A stretch of 40,650 nucleotides of DNA from contig JAUVCD010000002.1 of NCBI GenBank assembly GCA_030590865.1, positions 1 through 40,650 on the forward strand, given 5' to 3'. This document shows positions 1-10,030 of the stretch, in pieces. Each line of letters starts with the position of its first letter. The first letter of the stretch is position 1. Source of the stretch: Myxococcales bacterium (lineage in GTDB: Bacteria > Myxococcota_A > Polyangia > Polyangiales > Polyangiaceae). The notes beneath the pieces were generated by a model. It was not told the origin of the DNA. It did not search any database and saw only the letters and a list, made by a program, of their open reading frames with translations. The position numbers and the translations under genes are program-made.

Positions 1-3000
1 GTCCGGCTCGAGGGTGATGCGTTGCTGATCGGCGCCCCGCAGCTCGAGGCCCTTCAGCCTGACCCCGACCAGCACCGACTTGGATCGTGGCGTGCTCGCG
101 CCCTCGCGGGTCCCTCCGGTCGACGGTCCCGGGCTGAACGATACGATGGCCGCCAGCTTGAAACGGTCGCCAGCTCGTATGACCGCAGGCAGCTTGGCCC
201 GGACCATCAGGGGCTTGCTGGTCGTGACCGTGGCCTCAGTGGCCCCGGAGCGATCGTCCTCGCCCATGGCGACGGCCATGAACCGATAGGTCGTGAGCCC
301 ATCGGGCAGCTTCACCCGCTGGCGCACCCAACCCCTGGCATCGGTGACCAGCTCAGGCTCGAACATCACTGTTTGTCGAAAGTCACCACGAATGTCTCCG
401 CTCCCCACGTTGGTCGCTCCCATGCGCACTCGCGGCGGGCGGGATCGATGGCTGCGTCCCCAGGTGATGGGATGAAAGAGGCTCTTGCGCCCATCGGTGG
501 CACGCACGCTGGACCACTGACTCTGGAGGAGCGCCCAGAATGGGTCAGGCAGCTGGTAGCTGGCGACCCACAGGGTAGCTTCGTCTGCACCGAAGAGCGT
601 GACCTCGGCTCGTACCGGCTTGCCTTGCTGGTCCTTGACGCGGACAGCGATCTCGATCTCCTGGCCAGGGAGCGCCTGGCTGGTCGAGGGCTCGAGCTCG
701 ACGTCCAACCTGCGATGCGCTGCCGATACTTCGAAATAGCCATCGGCCAGCTGGGACCGCTCTCCATTAATGGTCACCGCGGTCAGCTCGGCACCAGGAA
801 CCATCAGCTCGGTGATCGGAATGCGCAGGCCCGCACCTTGGGGAGGCAATGCGATTCGCTGCTGCCACAGCACGACGTCCCGGGCCACCATCACCAGCGC
901 GGTGGCGGGCACCATCCAGGGGGACCGGACCGAGACGCTCAGCATTTGCCCAACCCGCCGAGTGCTCTGGGGTGTCTGGAGCTCGAAGGTCCGCAGGTCG
1001 TCAGGCGTGGGTTCGGGCTTCGAATCAATCTTGGGTTTGGGTTTGGCTGCTTCGGGTACCAGCTCGAACGAGGCGCCGATCCGGTTGCCGCGGCGGTCGG
1101 TGGCCCGGGCCCGCACGATCAGGAACCGTCGCCCCCAGCGGTAGCTGTCCTCGGGGGCCAAGAAGCTGCAGCTGGCGCGGCCTCCCTTCATCGTCACCTG
1201 GCAGCGCTCGAGCACCTCGTCGGAGGACGCGCTCTTCTTGGGATCGACGACCCGTCGGATGAGCTCGACCGCGACGGGTAGGGCGACCGGTCGGCCCGCG
1301 AGATCTACGGCCCGCAGCGGGGTGGAAAAGCGCTCGCCAGGCGCAACTTGGTGCGCGAGGTTCTTCAGGCCGAGGTAGATCTCGCTGGCGTGGACCAGCG
1401 CGCTGTTGCTGGCCGAAAGCGATCGGGCGTCTAGGTCTGAGCCATAGGCGTTGCAGCTGACTCTCTCGGGCCCCCGCATGGCTGGGAGCACGAGCTTGGC
1501 CGCGAAACGGTGTTGGCCTCGGTCGTCGAATGCGCCTCGAGTCAGCCCAGCGCCAGTGGGGGGCTCGGGCAGCGTCCGATCCTGAGTATGGTAGCCCACC
1601 ATGCTGGCAGGATCGCGGTAGGCCTCCGAGCGAGTCAGCTCGACGCGCACTTTGGCTCGAGCCATTGGGCCGCCGTGCAGGTACTGACCTGAGGTCTGGC
1701 ACAGGATGGTATCGCCGCGCACATAGGAGGTTCGCTGGGGGCTGGTTTCAATGGTGAAGTCGACCGGCTCGTAGGCGGCTACCGTGAACCGAGTGCCCGT
1801 GATGCGGTCGTCGTCACTGACCTCCACGACGTAGCGCCCGAGCTTGGCCGCGTCGCTGAGGCGCAGGCTGCGATGCCAAGTCCCAAAGCGTGACAGCCCG
1901 GGCTGGAAGCGCCGTACCTCTTGACCGTCGTAGTCGCGGACGACGACGGTGAGGCGCTCTCCTTGGGGGGTGACGAGCCGTCCGGCCTCAGGACGGCGCA
2001 CGATACCCTTGAGGTGGACCGTCTCGCCCGGTCGGTACAGTCCCCGTTCGGTGAAGACCACGCCTCTTGCTCGTCGGCGCGCCACCGCCTCGAGCTCCTG
2101 ATAGGCCCAGTCGTTGGTGGTGCGCACGAAGGCCACCCAGCGCGGCAGGTCGTCCCCGTGACCGAGGCGATCCGATAGGGCGTCAGGCAGGGTGAGACGC
2201 ACCAACCCGTCGCTGTCGGTGGTGCCTTGGGCGTGGATCGTGTTGGGATCCCCCACCCGGCGTAACCCCACCGTGGCGCTCCGGACCGGCTTTCCCGACG
2301 ACAGCTCGGTGACCCATAGCTGGACGGCTTTGGCCGAGACCGTGGCGAAGAGCCCGAGGTTGGTCAGCTGCAGCTCCTGCACTCGGACGTGGGTCTTGGC
2401 AGGTCGGTGGGCCGTGGCTGGGACGTGATACTGCGCCCGCAACAGCACTGCGCCACGGGCACCGGCGCCGAACACGTCAGCGACCTTGAAGGCCGCCCGG
2501 GTCGGGCGGTTGCGCGGCGGGTCGGTCAGCCGCTGGGCTGCCCGGAACGACACCGTCGCCGGCACGCGCTGGTCGTCCTTGTCGGCCAGCCGCGCCATCA
2601 CCGCCCCAGCGTCGAGCCGCGCGCCGCTGAGCTCGATGCCCGTCACGTTGGTGCCCCCAATGGGAATGGATTGGGCCCGTTTTACTGGCCAATAGGTGCC
2701 CCTTCCGCCGAAACGCAGCGATGGGGCCAGGTCGCCGAAGCGGAAGGTCTGCTGGTGAGCGGCCACCAGGGGGCGCCCGTCCCGGTCGGTGACCGGCGAG
2801 CCGTTGACGGTCCGGCTCACCTGCAGTCGATAGGTCTTGGTCGGCTCGAATGCACCGTGGATCGCGTAGCTGGCCCCAGCCGCTTGGCTGGAATACTCCT
2901 CCCAAAGCCTGACCTCGATAGGCGGCGTGATGGAGATGGCCTGCTTCAGCTGGTCCGAGTCCACCGAGTGGGTCAGCCGGAGCCGGACGGGCCCAGACAC

Positions 3001-3918
3001 CAGGCAGCGGGGTGCCCCCTCGGCGACTGGCGTGCATAGGGCTTCGATGACCCGCAGCGGGCCGGCGGTCTCGAAGGTCAGCCGATGGGCCTTGGCGGTC
3101 GGCAACGGTCCGGCGGCTCCGCGAAGCGTCTTGGCGATCTCAACGACGATCTGTTGTTCTTCAGGCAGCGCCACCGCAGGCTGAAGGACTAGACTCGTCG
3201 GCCGATTCTCGGCGCCTCGAGAGGCGGTGAAAGGCAGCGGTTTCTCGGCGCCCACCACGCGTAGCGTGATGCTCTGCGCGGCCACGGTAGGATCGATCGG
3301 CTGGTCGAACTCGAGCTCGATGACCGCGTCGAGCGGCACGTTGCGTGCCTTGGCCTCCGGTTCGCTGAAGAGCAGCACCGGTCGCGGCGTTTCGAAGCTG
3401 AACTGGTGCGGCTGAGCCATGGCGCGCCCGGGCAGCGCCGGCGTGTCGGCCGGTACGGTGACCACGAAGCGGGTCGCTTTCGGCAGCGGCGCGGCGGCGG
3501 CGAAACGCAACGCCGAGGTGCCCACCCATTCCCACTGGCCTGGTACCGATGGCGTCAGGGTTGCGCCGATGGCGGGCTCGTTCGAGTCCAGGCCCAAGGG
3601 GCGCACCGGGCCGTCGAAGACCACCGAGACCTCGGCGCCTCGTGGCGCTAGGCCGGTAGGCGTCGAAAAGACGACTTCGGTGGGTCCCGTCGGGGCAGCG
3701 GCTGACGCGGTCAGCGTGGCGAGCTGCAGGGTCGATCGGAGCGGGGCGAGTGGCGGTCGCACCACCGGCGCGCAGCTCGGTAGGACGACGATGCCCAACA
3801 GTGTCACCACCAGGGCAAGCAGCCTTCGATCAGGCCGCTCAGGGGCCGCCAGTGGTGCTCCGCAGCCGTGCTTCTGCAGGCGCACCACGGCGCCAGCTTC
3901 TACCGTCTCTCGGGGCAC
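1..3918 (-). CDS. Alpha-2-macroglobulin family lipoprotein, partial (C-terminus beyond window start)
   Basis: Reverse-strand frame read manually at both ends: N-terminal lipobox-like LLALVVTLLGIVVLPSCAP, MG2-like RGLYRPGETVHLKGIVRRPEAGRL, A2M-domain-like GDIRGDFRQTVMFEPELVTDARGWVRQRVKLPDGLTTYRFMAVAMG. No stop in the window so it is absent from the ORF track. Start codon (GTG near 3918) uncertain. Confidence 0.85.
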   Translation of the reverse strand, partial: MPRETVEAGAVVRLQKHGCGAPLAAPERPDRRLLALVVTLLGIVVLPSCAPVVRPPLAPLRSTLQLATLTASAAAPTGPTEVVFSTPTGLAPRGAEVSVVFDGPVRPLGLDSNEPAIGATLTPSVPGQWEWVGTSALRFAAAAPLPKATRFVVTVPADTPALPGRAMAQPHQFSFETPRPVLLFSEPEAKARNVPLDAVIELEFDQPIDPTVAAQSITLRVVGAEKPLPFTASRGAENRPTSLVLQPAVALPEEQQIVVEIAKTLRGAAGPLPTAKAHRLTFETAGPLRVIEALCTPVAEGAPRCLVSGPVRLRLTHSVDSDQLKQAISITPPIEVRLWEEYSSQAAGASYAIHGAFEPTKTYRLQVSRTVNGSPVTDRDGRPLVAAHQQTFRFGDLAPSLRFGGRGTYWPVKRAQSIPIGGTNVTGIELSGARLDAGAVMARLADKDDQRVPATVSFRAAQRLTDPPRNRPTRAAFKVADVFGAGARGAVLLRAQYHVPATAHRPAKTHVRVQELQLTNLGLFATVSAKAVQLWVTELSSGKPVRSATVGLRRVGDPNTIHAQGTTDSDGLVRLTLPDALSDRLGHGDDLPRWVAFVRTTNDWAYQELEAVARRRARGVVFTERGLYRPGETVHLKGIVRRPEAGRLVTPQGERLTVVVRDYDGQEVRRFQPGLSRFGTWHRSLRLSDAAKLGRYVVEVSDDDRITGTRFTVAAYEPVDFTIETSPQRTSYVRGDTILCQTSGQYLHGGPMARAKVRVELTRSEAYRDPASMVGYHTQDRTLPEPPTGAGLTRGAFDDRGQHRFAAKLVLPAMRGPERVSCNAYGSDLDARSLSASNSALVHASEIYLGLKNLAHQVAPGERFSTPLRAVDLAGRPVALPVAVELIRRVVDPKKSASSDEVLERCQVTMKGGRASCSFLAPEDSYRWGRRFLIVRARATDRRGNRIGASFELVPEAAKPKPKIDSKPEPTPDDLRTFELQTPQSTRRVGQMLSVSVRSPWMVPATALVMVARDVVLWQQRIALPPQGAGLRIPITELMVPGAELTAVTINGERSQLADGYFEVSAAHRRLDVELEPSTSQALPGQEIEIAVRVKDQQGKPVRAEVTLFGADEATLWVASYQLPDPFWALLQSQWSSVRATDGRKSLFHPITWGRSHRSRPPRVRMGATNVGSGDIRGDFRQTVMFEPELVTDARGWVRQRVKLPDGLTTYRFMAVAMGEDDRSGATEATVTTSKPLMVRAKLPAVIRAGDRFKLAAIVSFSPGPSTGGTREGASTPRSKSVLVGVRLKGLELRGADQQRITLEPD

Positions 3919-3987
3919 GTCAGGTAGGACACCACCACACCGCCGTCTGTTCCAGCGATTTGCACAGCCCCTTCCTTCAGCTGCGCA

Positions 3988-5535
3988 TCAACCTGGCCGC
4001 CGTCGCGGACGCCTCATCATCCAAGCACCGGCGAGTAAGCACAAAACCGCCGGGCCGGGGGCGGAGCGACCGCCGGTCCGGCAGCCGCAACCGCTCGCCT
4101 CGTTGTTCGCTCCGGTCGCCGCCGGGCCTGGTGCGCCACCGCCGTCGCCAGGTCCCGGCGCGCCGCCATCGGGTCGTGGCCCGTCGGTGTATTCATAGGC
4201 CCCCACATCCGGTGCATCGTCACGTTCCACGCCGTCCCGATCGAGCGGCACGGTGAAGCCAGGAACGACGACGCCCTGGTCGCGGGCGACCGAGTCAGCC
4301 TGCAGGTGAAAGTCCAGGGCGCTGGGATCCTCGAAGCCTGCCTCGGCGACGGTGGTCAGCTCCAGGTTGCCCTGCTGCTGGGCGTCGACATCATGTCCCA
4401 CTCCAAGCGGCGCACCCCCGCTGGCGACGAGTAGATTGTTGATGATGGCGTTTCCGCTAGTGAGGCCGCCGAAGATGGACAACGCCGTGTCGCCGGCGCG
4501 CACCACCGTATTGTGCAGGAACACGTAGCTGGCACCAGCGATGGCGTCGTTCTGCTGGTCGTTGGCGTAGATCCCGTCTTCGGCGAAATCGACGACGACG
4601 TTGTTCTGCACCACCGTGTCCCCGGCCCCCTGCACGAAGATGCCGATGGTGGGGCCATCGGCCAGGTAGTTGTCGTAGATCGCGCAGGCCGATGCCCCGC
4701 CGATTTGAATGCCCCGCGTCTGCACCGGGTCGGGAGCGTCGCGACCCACGCCGATGATGGCGTTGCGGTACACCTCGCAATCGCTGGGCGTCACCCCCAC
4801 CTGCAGGCCGTCCCAGCCGGTGTCCTCGATGCGGTTGTCGTGGAGCCACACGCCGTGGTGCTCGTGGGGAAAGAGGGTGACCGTCTGGCCATCGCAGTCG
4901 AAGTCCCGCCCGCCGTAGCCCGTACTGCCGACGTAGAAAGCTTCCCCACCGGTATCGTGTACGTAGGTATGGTGTACCCGGGTGTTGCGCTGGACGAAGT
5001 TGTCCAGGTTGGCTGAGCCGTCGCAGCGAGATTCGGTCTTCAGCACGAAACCAGCGAAACCGGTATGGTGTACCTCCAGGTGGTCCAGCTCGTAGTCGGT
5101 GCTCAGACCGCCCACGGGCACGCCTGATCCCGCGTAATCGGGGCCGGTCCGTGAAGCGCTGACGTCGAAGCCGAACCGGATCTCCGGATCCCCTGTCCCC
5201 GTGAGGTGGAAGAAGGAAGAGCCGTTGATGCGAATGCCGTAGCCGCGGTCCGAGTTGGCGATCCGTACCTGGCCGCCACAGTTGATGATGGTGATAGGTG
5301 CCGACTCAGTGCCCGTGAAATCGTCGATGGTCAGAAAGGGGCGCTCGCCGGCCTCGACACAGACCACATCGCCTGGCTGAACGCCGAGGTCGGCCCCGGT
5401 GGCGCCATCTTGTCCCAGCGGGATGGTGTGGTCACATTGGCAGTCCTGGGCAGCGCCGCGGGTTGCGACACTCATGGTGAGTGCCAGGCTGGACAGGAAG
5501 GTCAGGCTTGGGGTTTTTGCGCGAAAGCTGACCAT
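3988..5535 (-). CDS. Right-handed parallel beta-helix repeat protein with MYXO-CTERM-like C-terminal sorting signal
   Basis: 515 aa ORF; signal peptide; repeated VHHT/YVHDTGG/LHDNRIEDTGWDG/VQNNVVVDFAEDGIYAND rungs; C-term SGCGCRTGGRSAPGPAVLCLLAGAWMMRRPRRRPG (Cys motif, hydrophobic stretch, Arg cluster). Confidence 0.85.
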   Translation of the reverse strand: MVSFRAKTPSLTFLSSLALTMSVATRGAAQDCQCDHTIPLGQDGATGADLGVQPGDVVCVEAGERPFLTIDDFTGTESAPITIINCGGQVRIANSDRGYGIRINGSSFFHLTGTGDPEIRFGFDVSASRTGPDYAGSGVPVGGLSTDYELDHLEVHHTGFAGFVLKTESRCDGSANLDNFVQRNTRVHHTYVHDTGGEAFYVGSTGYGGRDFDCDGQTVTLFPHEHHGVWLHDNRIEDTGWDGLQVGVTPSDCEVYRNAIIGVGRDAPDPVQTRGIQIGGASACAIYDNYLADGPTIGIFVQGAGDTVVQNNVVVDFAEDGIYANDQQNDAIAGASYVFLHNTVVRAGDTALSIFGGLTSGNAIINNLLVASGGAPLGVGHDVDAQQQGNLELTTVAEAGFEDPSALDFHLQADSVARDQGVVVPGFTVPLDRDGVERDDAPDVGAYEYTDGPRPDGGAPGPGDGGGAPGPAATGANNEASGCGCRTGGRSAPGPAVLCLLAGAWMMRRPRRRPG

Positions 5536-5606
5536 GGCATCAAGCTATAGCATTAGTGCCCCTCCAGGCGCGTGCCGCGACGTGCGGTAGCTGCTACAGA
5601 CCGACG

Positions 5607-6272
5607 ATGCATGACGACGGCGCGCGGCGCTTGGTTCTGGCGATCACCATGACGATCACGGCGGTGGTCGGCGGTTGCAACGACGAAGCTCGGGATGGCA
5701 CGGGTCGCGCGTCGGGGGGTACGGCTACGGCACCTGGGTCAGGGACCACGGGATCCGTCCCGCGTGACAAGGGTAAGTCGCCCATTCAGTCAGACGCCGA
5801 TTGCCGCAAGGCGCCGGTGTGCAAGGACTTCGGCGCCTGTACCCACAAAGGGGGCAAGTGCACGGTGACCTCGGACGGCGACTGTGTCGCTTCGAGCTTC
5901 TGCAAGATGACGGGCAAGTGCGTGGCTCACGACGGGCAGTGCCGGATCGGTGCCGCCAAGGACCAGGACTGCAACACGCCCCACGGCGTTTCGGGACTCA
6001 ATCCTTGCGAGTCCAAGGGGCATTGCACCGCCAAGGACCGCGTCTGCGTGGCGACCAAGGACGAGGACTGTGGCAAGACCCGAGGGTGCCGGGAGACGGG
6101 CCAGTGCACCGCCAAAGATGGACGCTGCGTGGTGGGCTCAGAGAAGGACTGTCGGCGGTCGATGGCCTGCGCCCAGCTCAAGGCCTGCGAGTTTCTGCCA
6201 GGCAAAGATGGCCGGGGGGGCCTCTGTGCGCCGCCCGAAGGATCGGACGGCCACGAAGGGCACAACCACTGA
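5607..6272 (+). CDS. Cysteine-repeat lipoprotein (about five 4-Cys modules)
   Basis: ORF frame 5556..6272; ATG at 5607 gives signal peptide with lipobox VVGGC; repeats DxDCxxxxxCxxxGxCxxxxGxC. Confidence 0.75.
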   Translation: MHDDGARRLVLAITMTITAVVGGCNDEARDGTGRASGGTATAPGSGTTGSVPRDKGKSPIQSDADCRKAPVCKDFGACTHKGGKCTVTSDGDCVASSFCKMTGKCVAHDGQCRIGAAKDQDCNTPHGVSGLNPCESKGHCTAKDRVCVATKDEDCGKTRGCRETGQCTAKDGRCVVGSEKDCRRSMACAQLKACEFLPGKDGRGGLCAPPEGSDGHEGHNH

Positions 6273-6354
6273 GTCACCGGGCTGGGTGACGGGCTGGCCT
6301 CGAAGGCTCAAGACCGGAGCCGCTGCTCGAGCCGTTCTGCCGAGCGCCAACAGG

Positions 6355-7980
6355 TCAATCGTTGTCGCGGCGGACTTTGAACCTCACCCCGTTGGGTATG
6401 GGGTGGGTGGCAGTGATCTCCGCCTCGAGTCGACGTTCGCTGCCTTGCAGAGCGTTGGCGATTGCTTTGAGCAGCTCGGGTCCGCTCCAAGGTTTGCGAA
6501 GAAACCCCAGTGCCCCATCGGCCCGGAAGGACCGCTCCCGAGCAGCGTCGCGGTGTCCTGATATGCCCAGGACGCGAACGGTCGGCGCGATGGCTCGCAG
6601 TCCCCGCTGAGTGTCCTCGCCGCAGAGCTTGGGCATGTCTAGATCCAAGAGCACCAAATCAGGGGCGGGCGACTCATTGGTGTAGACGGCGAGGGCCTCC
6701 TCGCCGTCTCTCGCCTCGACGACCTGATAGCCCGCCAGCTTCAGCATTCTCGCCAGACTCCGGCGGACGATCGGCTCGTCATCCACCACCAAGATGACTT
6801 TGTCACGCTTTCTGACTTCGGTGACCGCTTGGGGTGGGTCGGTCGCCGAGGTTGCAGGTGCTCTCTGGGTCCCGGCGGCATCGGGCAGGAAGACCTGGAA
6901 GGTACTGCCCTTGCCCCGGTCAGACTGCACTTCTACCCGTCCGCCATGGGCGGCGACCATCTCAGCCACGGTGGCCAGGCCCAGACCGATCCCAGCACTC
7001 TCGTCTTTGGTCGTGAAGAAGGGCTCGAAGATATGCTCGCAGGTGTCGGGATCCATTCCGGCACCGGTGTCACGAACGGTCACTAATATCTCGCGCGTCT
7101 TCCCGCCCGCCTGCCGCGCCAGCACCCGGGCGACGCGGATGGTGAGCTTTCCACCGTCGGGCATGGCATCCCGGGCGTTGAGGCACAGGTTCATGAAGGT
7201 CTGATGAAGCTGGGTGCTGCTGCCGAGCACCGACAGGCCGGGCTCGATGTCGCAGTTGAGGCGAATCAGGCGACCGAAGGTGCGCTCTGCCAGACGCCCG
7301 ACCTCGGCGCAGATCTCCGAGATGTCCACGAGATCGTGGCCGTGCTCTGCCCGGGCGAAATCGAGCAGTCTGGGGGTGAGCTCCGAGGCACGCTGGGCGG
7401 CTACGAAGGCATCGTCGATGCTCTCGCTGACATTCGCCTCTCCCACGCGGCTCTCAGGGAAACGACGGACATAGTCGAGGCTTGCGATCACTGCGCCCAA
7501 CAGGTTGTTGAAGTCGTGGGCGATGCCCGCGGCCAACCGTCCCAGGGCCTCGAGGCGCTGCCGCCGCAGCATCTCCTCGGCCACCGAATCGTACTTAGTG
7601 AACAGGAGCAGGACCCGCCCACCGAGTCGCAACCTATCCCCAAAGCAAAGGGCTGCGCGCTCGATGCCCACGTCGTTGAGGAAGGTGCCGTTACGGCTGT
7701 CTAGATCCTCGACGACGAAGCCGCTGGCCGGGCTCCCCTCGATGCGCACGTGGACTCTGGACACCTCCGGATCGTCGATCTGGATGGTCACGTCGCTGCC
7801 CCGCCCGATGGTGGCGCCGGTCTCGACGATGTGTTTCTGGCCGACGCGCCCTCCGGCCAGGACGACGATCTGGGATCGTAGGCCGAGTTTCTCCTTGGAG
7901 GTCACCGCCCCACGGCGCGGCGCACGGTCTCCCTTCCCAGCATTTGGGCGTGCTCGTCTGCGCTCCACAACCCACCACAA
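6355..7980 (-). CDS. FHA domain - histidine kinase - response regulator receiver hybrid protein
   Basis: 541 aa: FHA (TIGRGSDVTIQIDDPEVSRVHVRI...DLDSRNGTFLND), H-box AAGIAHDFNNLLGAV, HATPase (NLCLNARDAMPDGG, DTGAGMDP, GIGLGLATV), REC (ILVVDDEPIVRRSL...DLVLLDLDMP). True start may be downstream of 7980. Confidence 0.9.
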   Translation of the reverse strand: MWWVVERRRARPNAGKGDRAPRRGAVTSKEKLGLRSQIVVLAGGRVGQKHIVETGATIGRGSDVTIQIDDPEVSRVHVRIEGSPASGFVVEDLDSRNGTFLNDVGIERAALCFGDRLRLGGRVLLLFTKYDSVAEEMLRRQRLEALGRLAAGIAHDFNNLLGAVIASLDYVRRFPESRVGEANVSESIDDAFVAAQRASELTPRLLDFARAEHGHDLVDISEICAEVGRLAERTFGRLIRLNCDIEPGLSVLGSSTQLHQTFMNLCLNARDAMPDGGKLTIRVARVLARQAGGKTREILVTVRDTGAGMDPDTCEHIFEPFFTTKDESAGIGLGLATVAEMVAAHGGRVEVQSDRGKGSTFQVFLPDAAGTQRAPATSATDPPQAVTEVRKRDKVILVVDDEPIVRRSLARMLKLAGYQVVEARDGEEALAVYTNESPAPDLVLLDLDMPKLCGEDTQRGLRAIAPTVRVLGISGHRDAARERSFRADGALGFLRKPWSGPELLKAIANALQGSERRLEAEITATHPIPNGVRFKVRRDND

Positions 7981-8043
7981 TATCGAACGAAGTCTGCGCG
8001 ACCAAGCGCTACCTTGGTGCGGTTCAGCGTGGGTCCGCCAGCG

Positions 8044-9837
8044 TCAGAGCTGTTGGACCAGCGCGACGAGCTGGGCGATCGCCTTGGCCTGTTCGCCTGG
8101 CACATCGGTGGTGAGGTGGATGACGCCATCCTTCTGGCCGGCGCTGAAACACAGCCCGGTCTTCGAGGCCGGGGCATCGGCGAGCTTGGCGACCAGCGGG
8201 TTCTTGCCCCCTAGATCGATGCCCTTGGCGATGTCCAGTGGCGCACCGCACATCAGGAAGAAGGCGTTCGGGGCGGCGTGTTTGAGCGCTCGCACCGTGG
8301 CAGGTGCTTTGTCTAGGCCACTGCCGAGCTTGCCGCCGATGAGTGCCTCGAGCGTGGCTTTGCCATCCTTGCCGTAGGCGACGTAGCCCATGTCTTTGCC
8401 CGTGCCCGTGTGGGTGGTCAACAGGTCCTGGATCATCGGTCCCACTGGCCCGAGCTCGGCCATCGGCTGGGCCATCTTGACCTGCATGGTGGCCACCGTG
8501 ACGTCACCGATCTTGTAGGCCTCAGGTTTGAAGTTCATCGTCAGGCCGAGCTCTTTGTAGCCCTTGGCGATGGCCGGATCTTGGTACATCTCGGCCAGTA
8601 GCTTCATCATCGAGCGAGCCTTTTCGGCGTCTCGCAGGCCCATCAGACCGGTCAGTGCTAGCCCTTTGCCGTCCACTGCCGGGTGGACCGCCACCACGAA
8701 CTCGCCGGTCGTGGCTTTCCAGTAGTCGCTCATCGCGGTGATGTATTTTTCGGGCACCTCGGCGCCGCCAATGCCCATGGTCAGTGACCAGGTGACCAAC
8801 CGTCGAGTCAGCTCACTGGCCCCGTCGGGATCAAGGCTGCCGCCGAAGAAGGCCGATGAATTGGCAGGCAATTTGGAGAGCAAGGTAAGGGGTCGCTTGC
8901 CCAGCATCTTGAAGGTCTTCTCGACCTCTGTGCCCTTCTTGGGGTGCAACTGGAGTGAGAGCAGGCCGCCATCGGCCGAGAGATCGGTCTCGATGACGAC
9001 TTTCTCGAGGTCCTTCACCGTCGCGGCGGCCCAGTCCAACATGGCGTTGAAGCCCTCGACCTGACCCGCCTTGATGCCAGCGGGGCCGGCCGGTCCTGCC
9101 GGGTCGCGCTTGGCGATCTGCTCGAGGCCCGCCTTGGCCTGCTGCAAGCCCTGGTCGATTTCGGTGCCGTAGAGGGTCACCATGTTGACCACCGAGCCCA
9201 CTACGGTGATGCCGCCGGGCAGCTTGGTGTGGACCAGCTCGGTCAGGAATGTCTGGTGAGCGGCGAAGCTACCTGAGTCGGAGCTGATGACGGCCGTGTC
9301 GTCGATGAAGTTCAGATAGGCCGTCTTGTTGCCCTCCGCCTTCCAGGAAAAGGCGTTGCCGCCATCGTCCTTCTTCTTGTCTGCCGGCAGCGCCGCGATG
9401 AGCTTGTCCTTGCCCTTGGTGCCGATCACGATGGTGAGCGGCTCCGGGTGTTTCTTGGGATCGACCACTATGAACCGTGCCGGCTTGGCCAGATCGATTG
9501 CCTCGGCGGTGGTCAACTTGAGCATTCCTTGCAGCCCGGCGGCGGCGACGGCTGGGGATACTGCGTCAGGTGGAATCAGCCCGCCGGACACGCCTTGTGC
9601 TTTGCCCAAGATTTGCTGGAGGTTGTCGACGCCGCCGAAGGCGATCACATTGGCCGGTGCTTTCAGGTCAATCAGCTGCTTGGCGGCCACGGGTGCTGTC
9701 GGCTTGGCAGCCGATGCGCTGCCTTTGGCACCTGGCTGCTTCTTGGCGGTGTCGTCACAGCCTGCGGTCAGCCCCAGCAGCGCGAGCAAGAAGAGCAGGA
9801 ATCGGATTGGGCTCCGGTAGCTTCGTTCGCAGTGCAT
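8044..9837 (-). CDS. Uncharacterised lipoprotein (DUF3352-like overall character, tentative)
   Basis: ORF 8044..9885; start MHCERSYRSPIRFLLFLLALLGLTAGCDD at 9837 gives a lipoprotein signal. Confidence 0.65.
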   Translation of the reverse strand: MHCERSYRSPIRFLLFLLALLGLTAGCDDTAKKQPGAKGSASAAKPTAPVAAKQLIDLKAPANVIAFGGVDNLQQILGKAQGVSGGLIPPDAVSPAVAAAGLQGMLKLTTAEAIDLAKPARFIVVDPKKHPEPLTIVIGTKGKDKLIAALPADKKKDDGGNAFSWKAEGNKTAYLNFIDDTAVISSDSGSFAAHQTFLTELVHTKLPGGITVVGSVVNMVTLYGTEIDQGLQQAKAGLEQIAKRDPAGPAGPAGIKAGQVEGFNAMLDWAAATVKDLEKVVIETDLSADGGLLSLQLHPKKGTEVEKTFKMLGKRPLTLLSKLPANSSAFFGGSLDPDGASELTRRLVTWSLTMGIGGAEVPEKYITAMSDYWKATTGEFVVAVHPAVDGKGLALTGLMGLRDAEKARSMMKLLAEMYQDPAIAKGYKELGLTMNFKPEAYKIGDVTVATMQVKMAQPMAELGPVGPMIQDLLTTHTGTGKDMGYVAYGKDGKATLEALIGGKLGSGLDKAPATVRALKHAAPNAFFLMCGAPLDIAKGIDLGGKNPLVAKLADAPASKTGLCFSAGQKDGVIHLTTDVPGEQAKAIAQLVALVQQL

Positions 9838-10030
9838 GACCTGTGCAGCTCCTTTGGCATTGCGGCAACCACGGGACCCGCGCATCCCTCGAGCGCAGGT
9901 GGGTGCTGCCGTTTCGCGGGCATAAGCGATCAGTGAGACAGCGCCAAGCCGTAGGAAGGTCAGCGTGGTCGTCTCGGACAGCTCTAGTGGGCGACGACTC
10001 GGCTCGCCGGCACCGGCGGTGCCTCGCCAA

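Noticed and set aside
22-1281. 419 aa plus-strand ORF and the many overlapping ORFs across 1-3700
   Set aside because: Antisense to the alpha-2-macroglobulin frame, no recognisable domains; typical spurious ORFs of high-GC codon bias.
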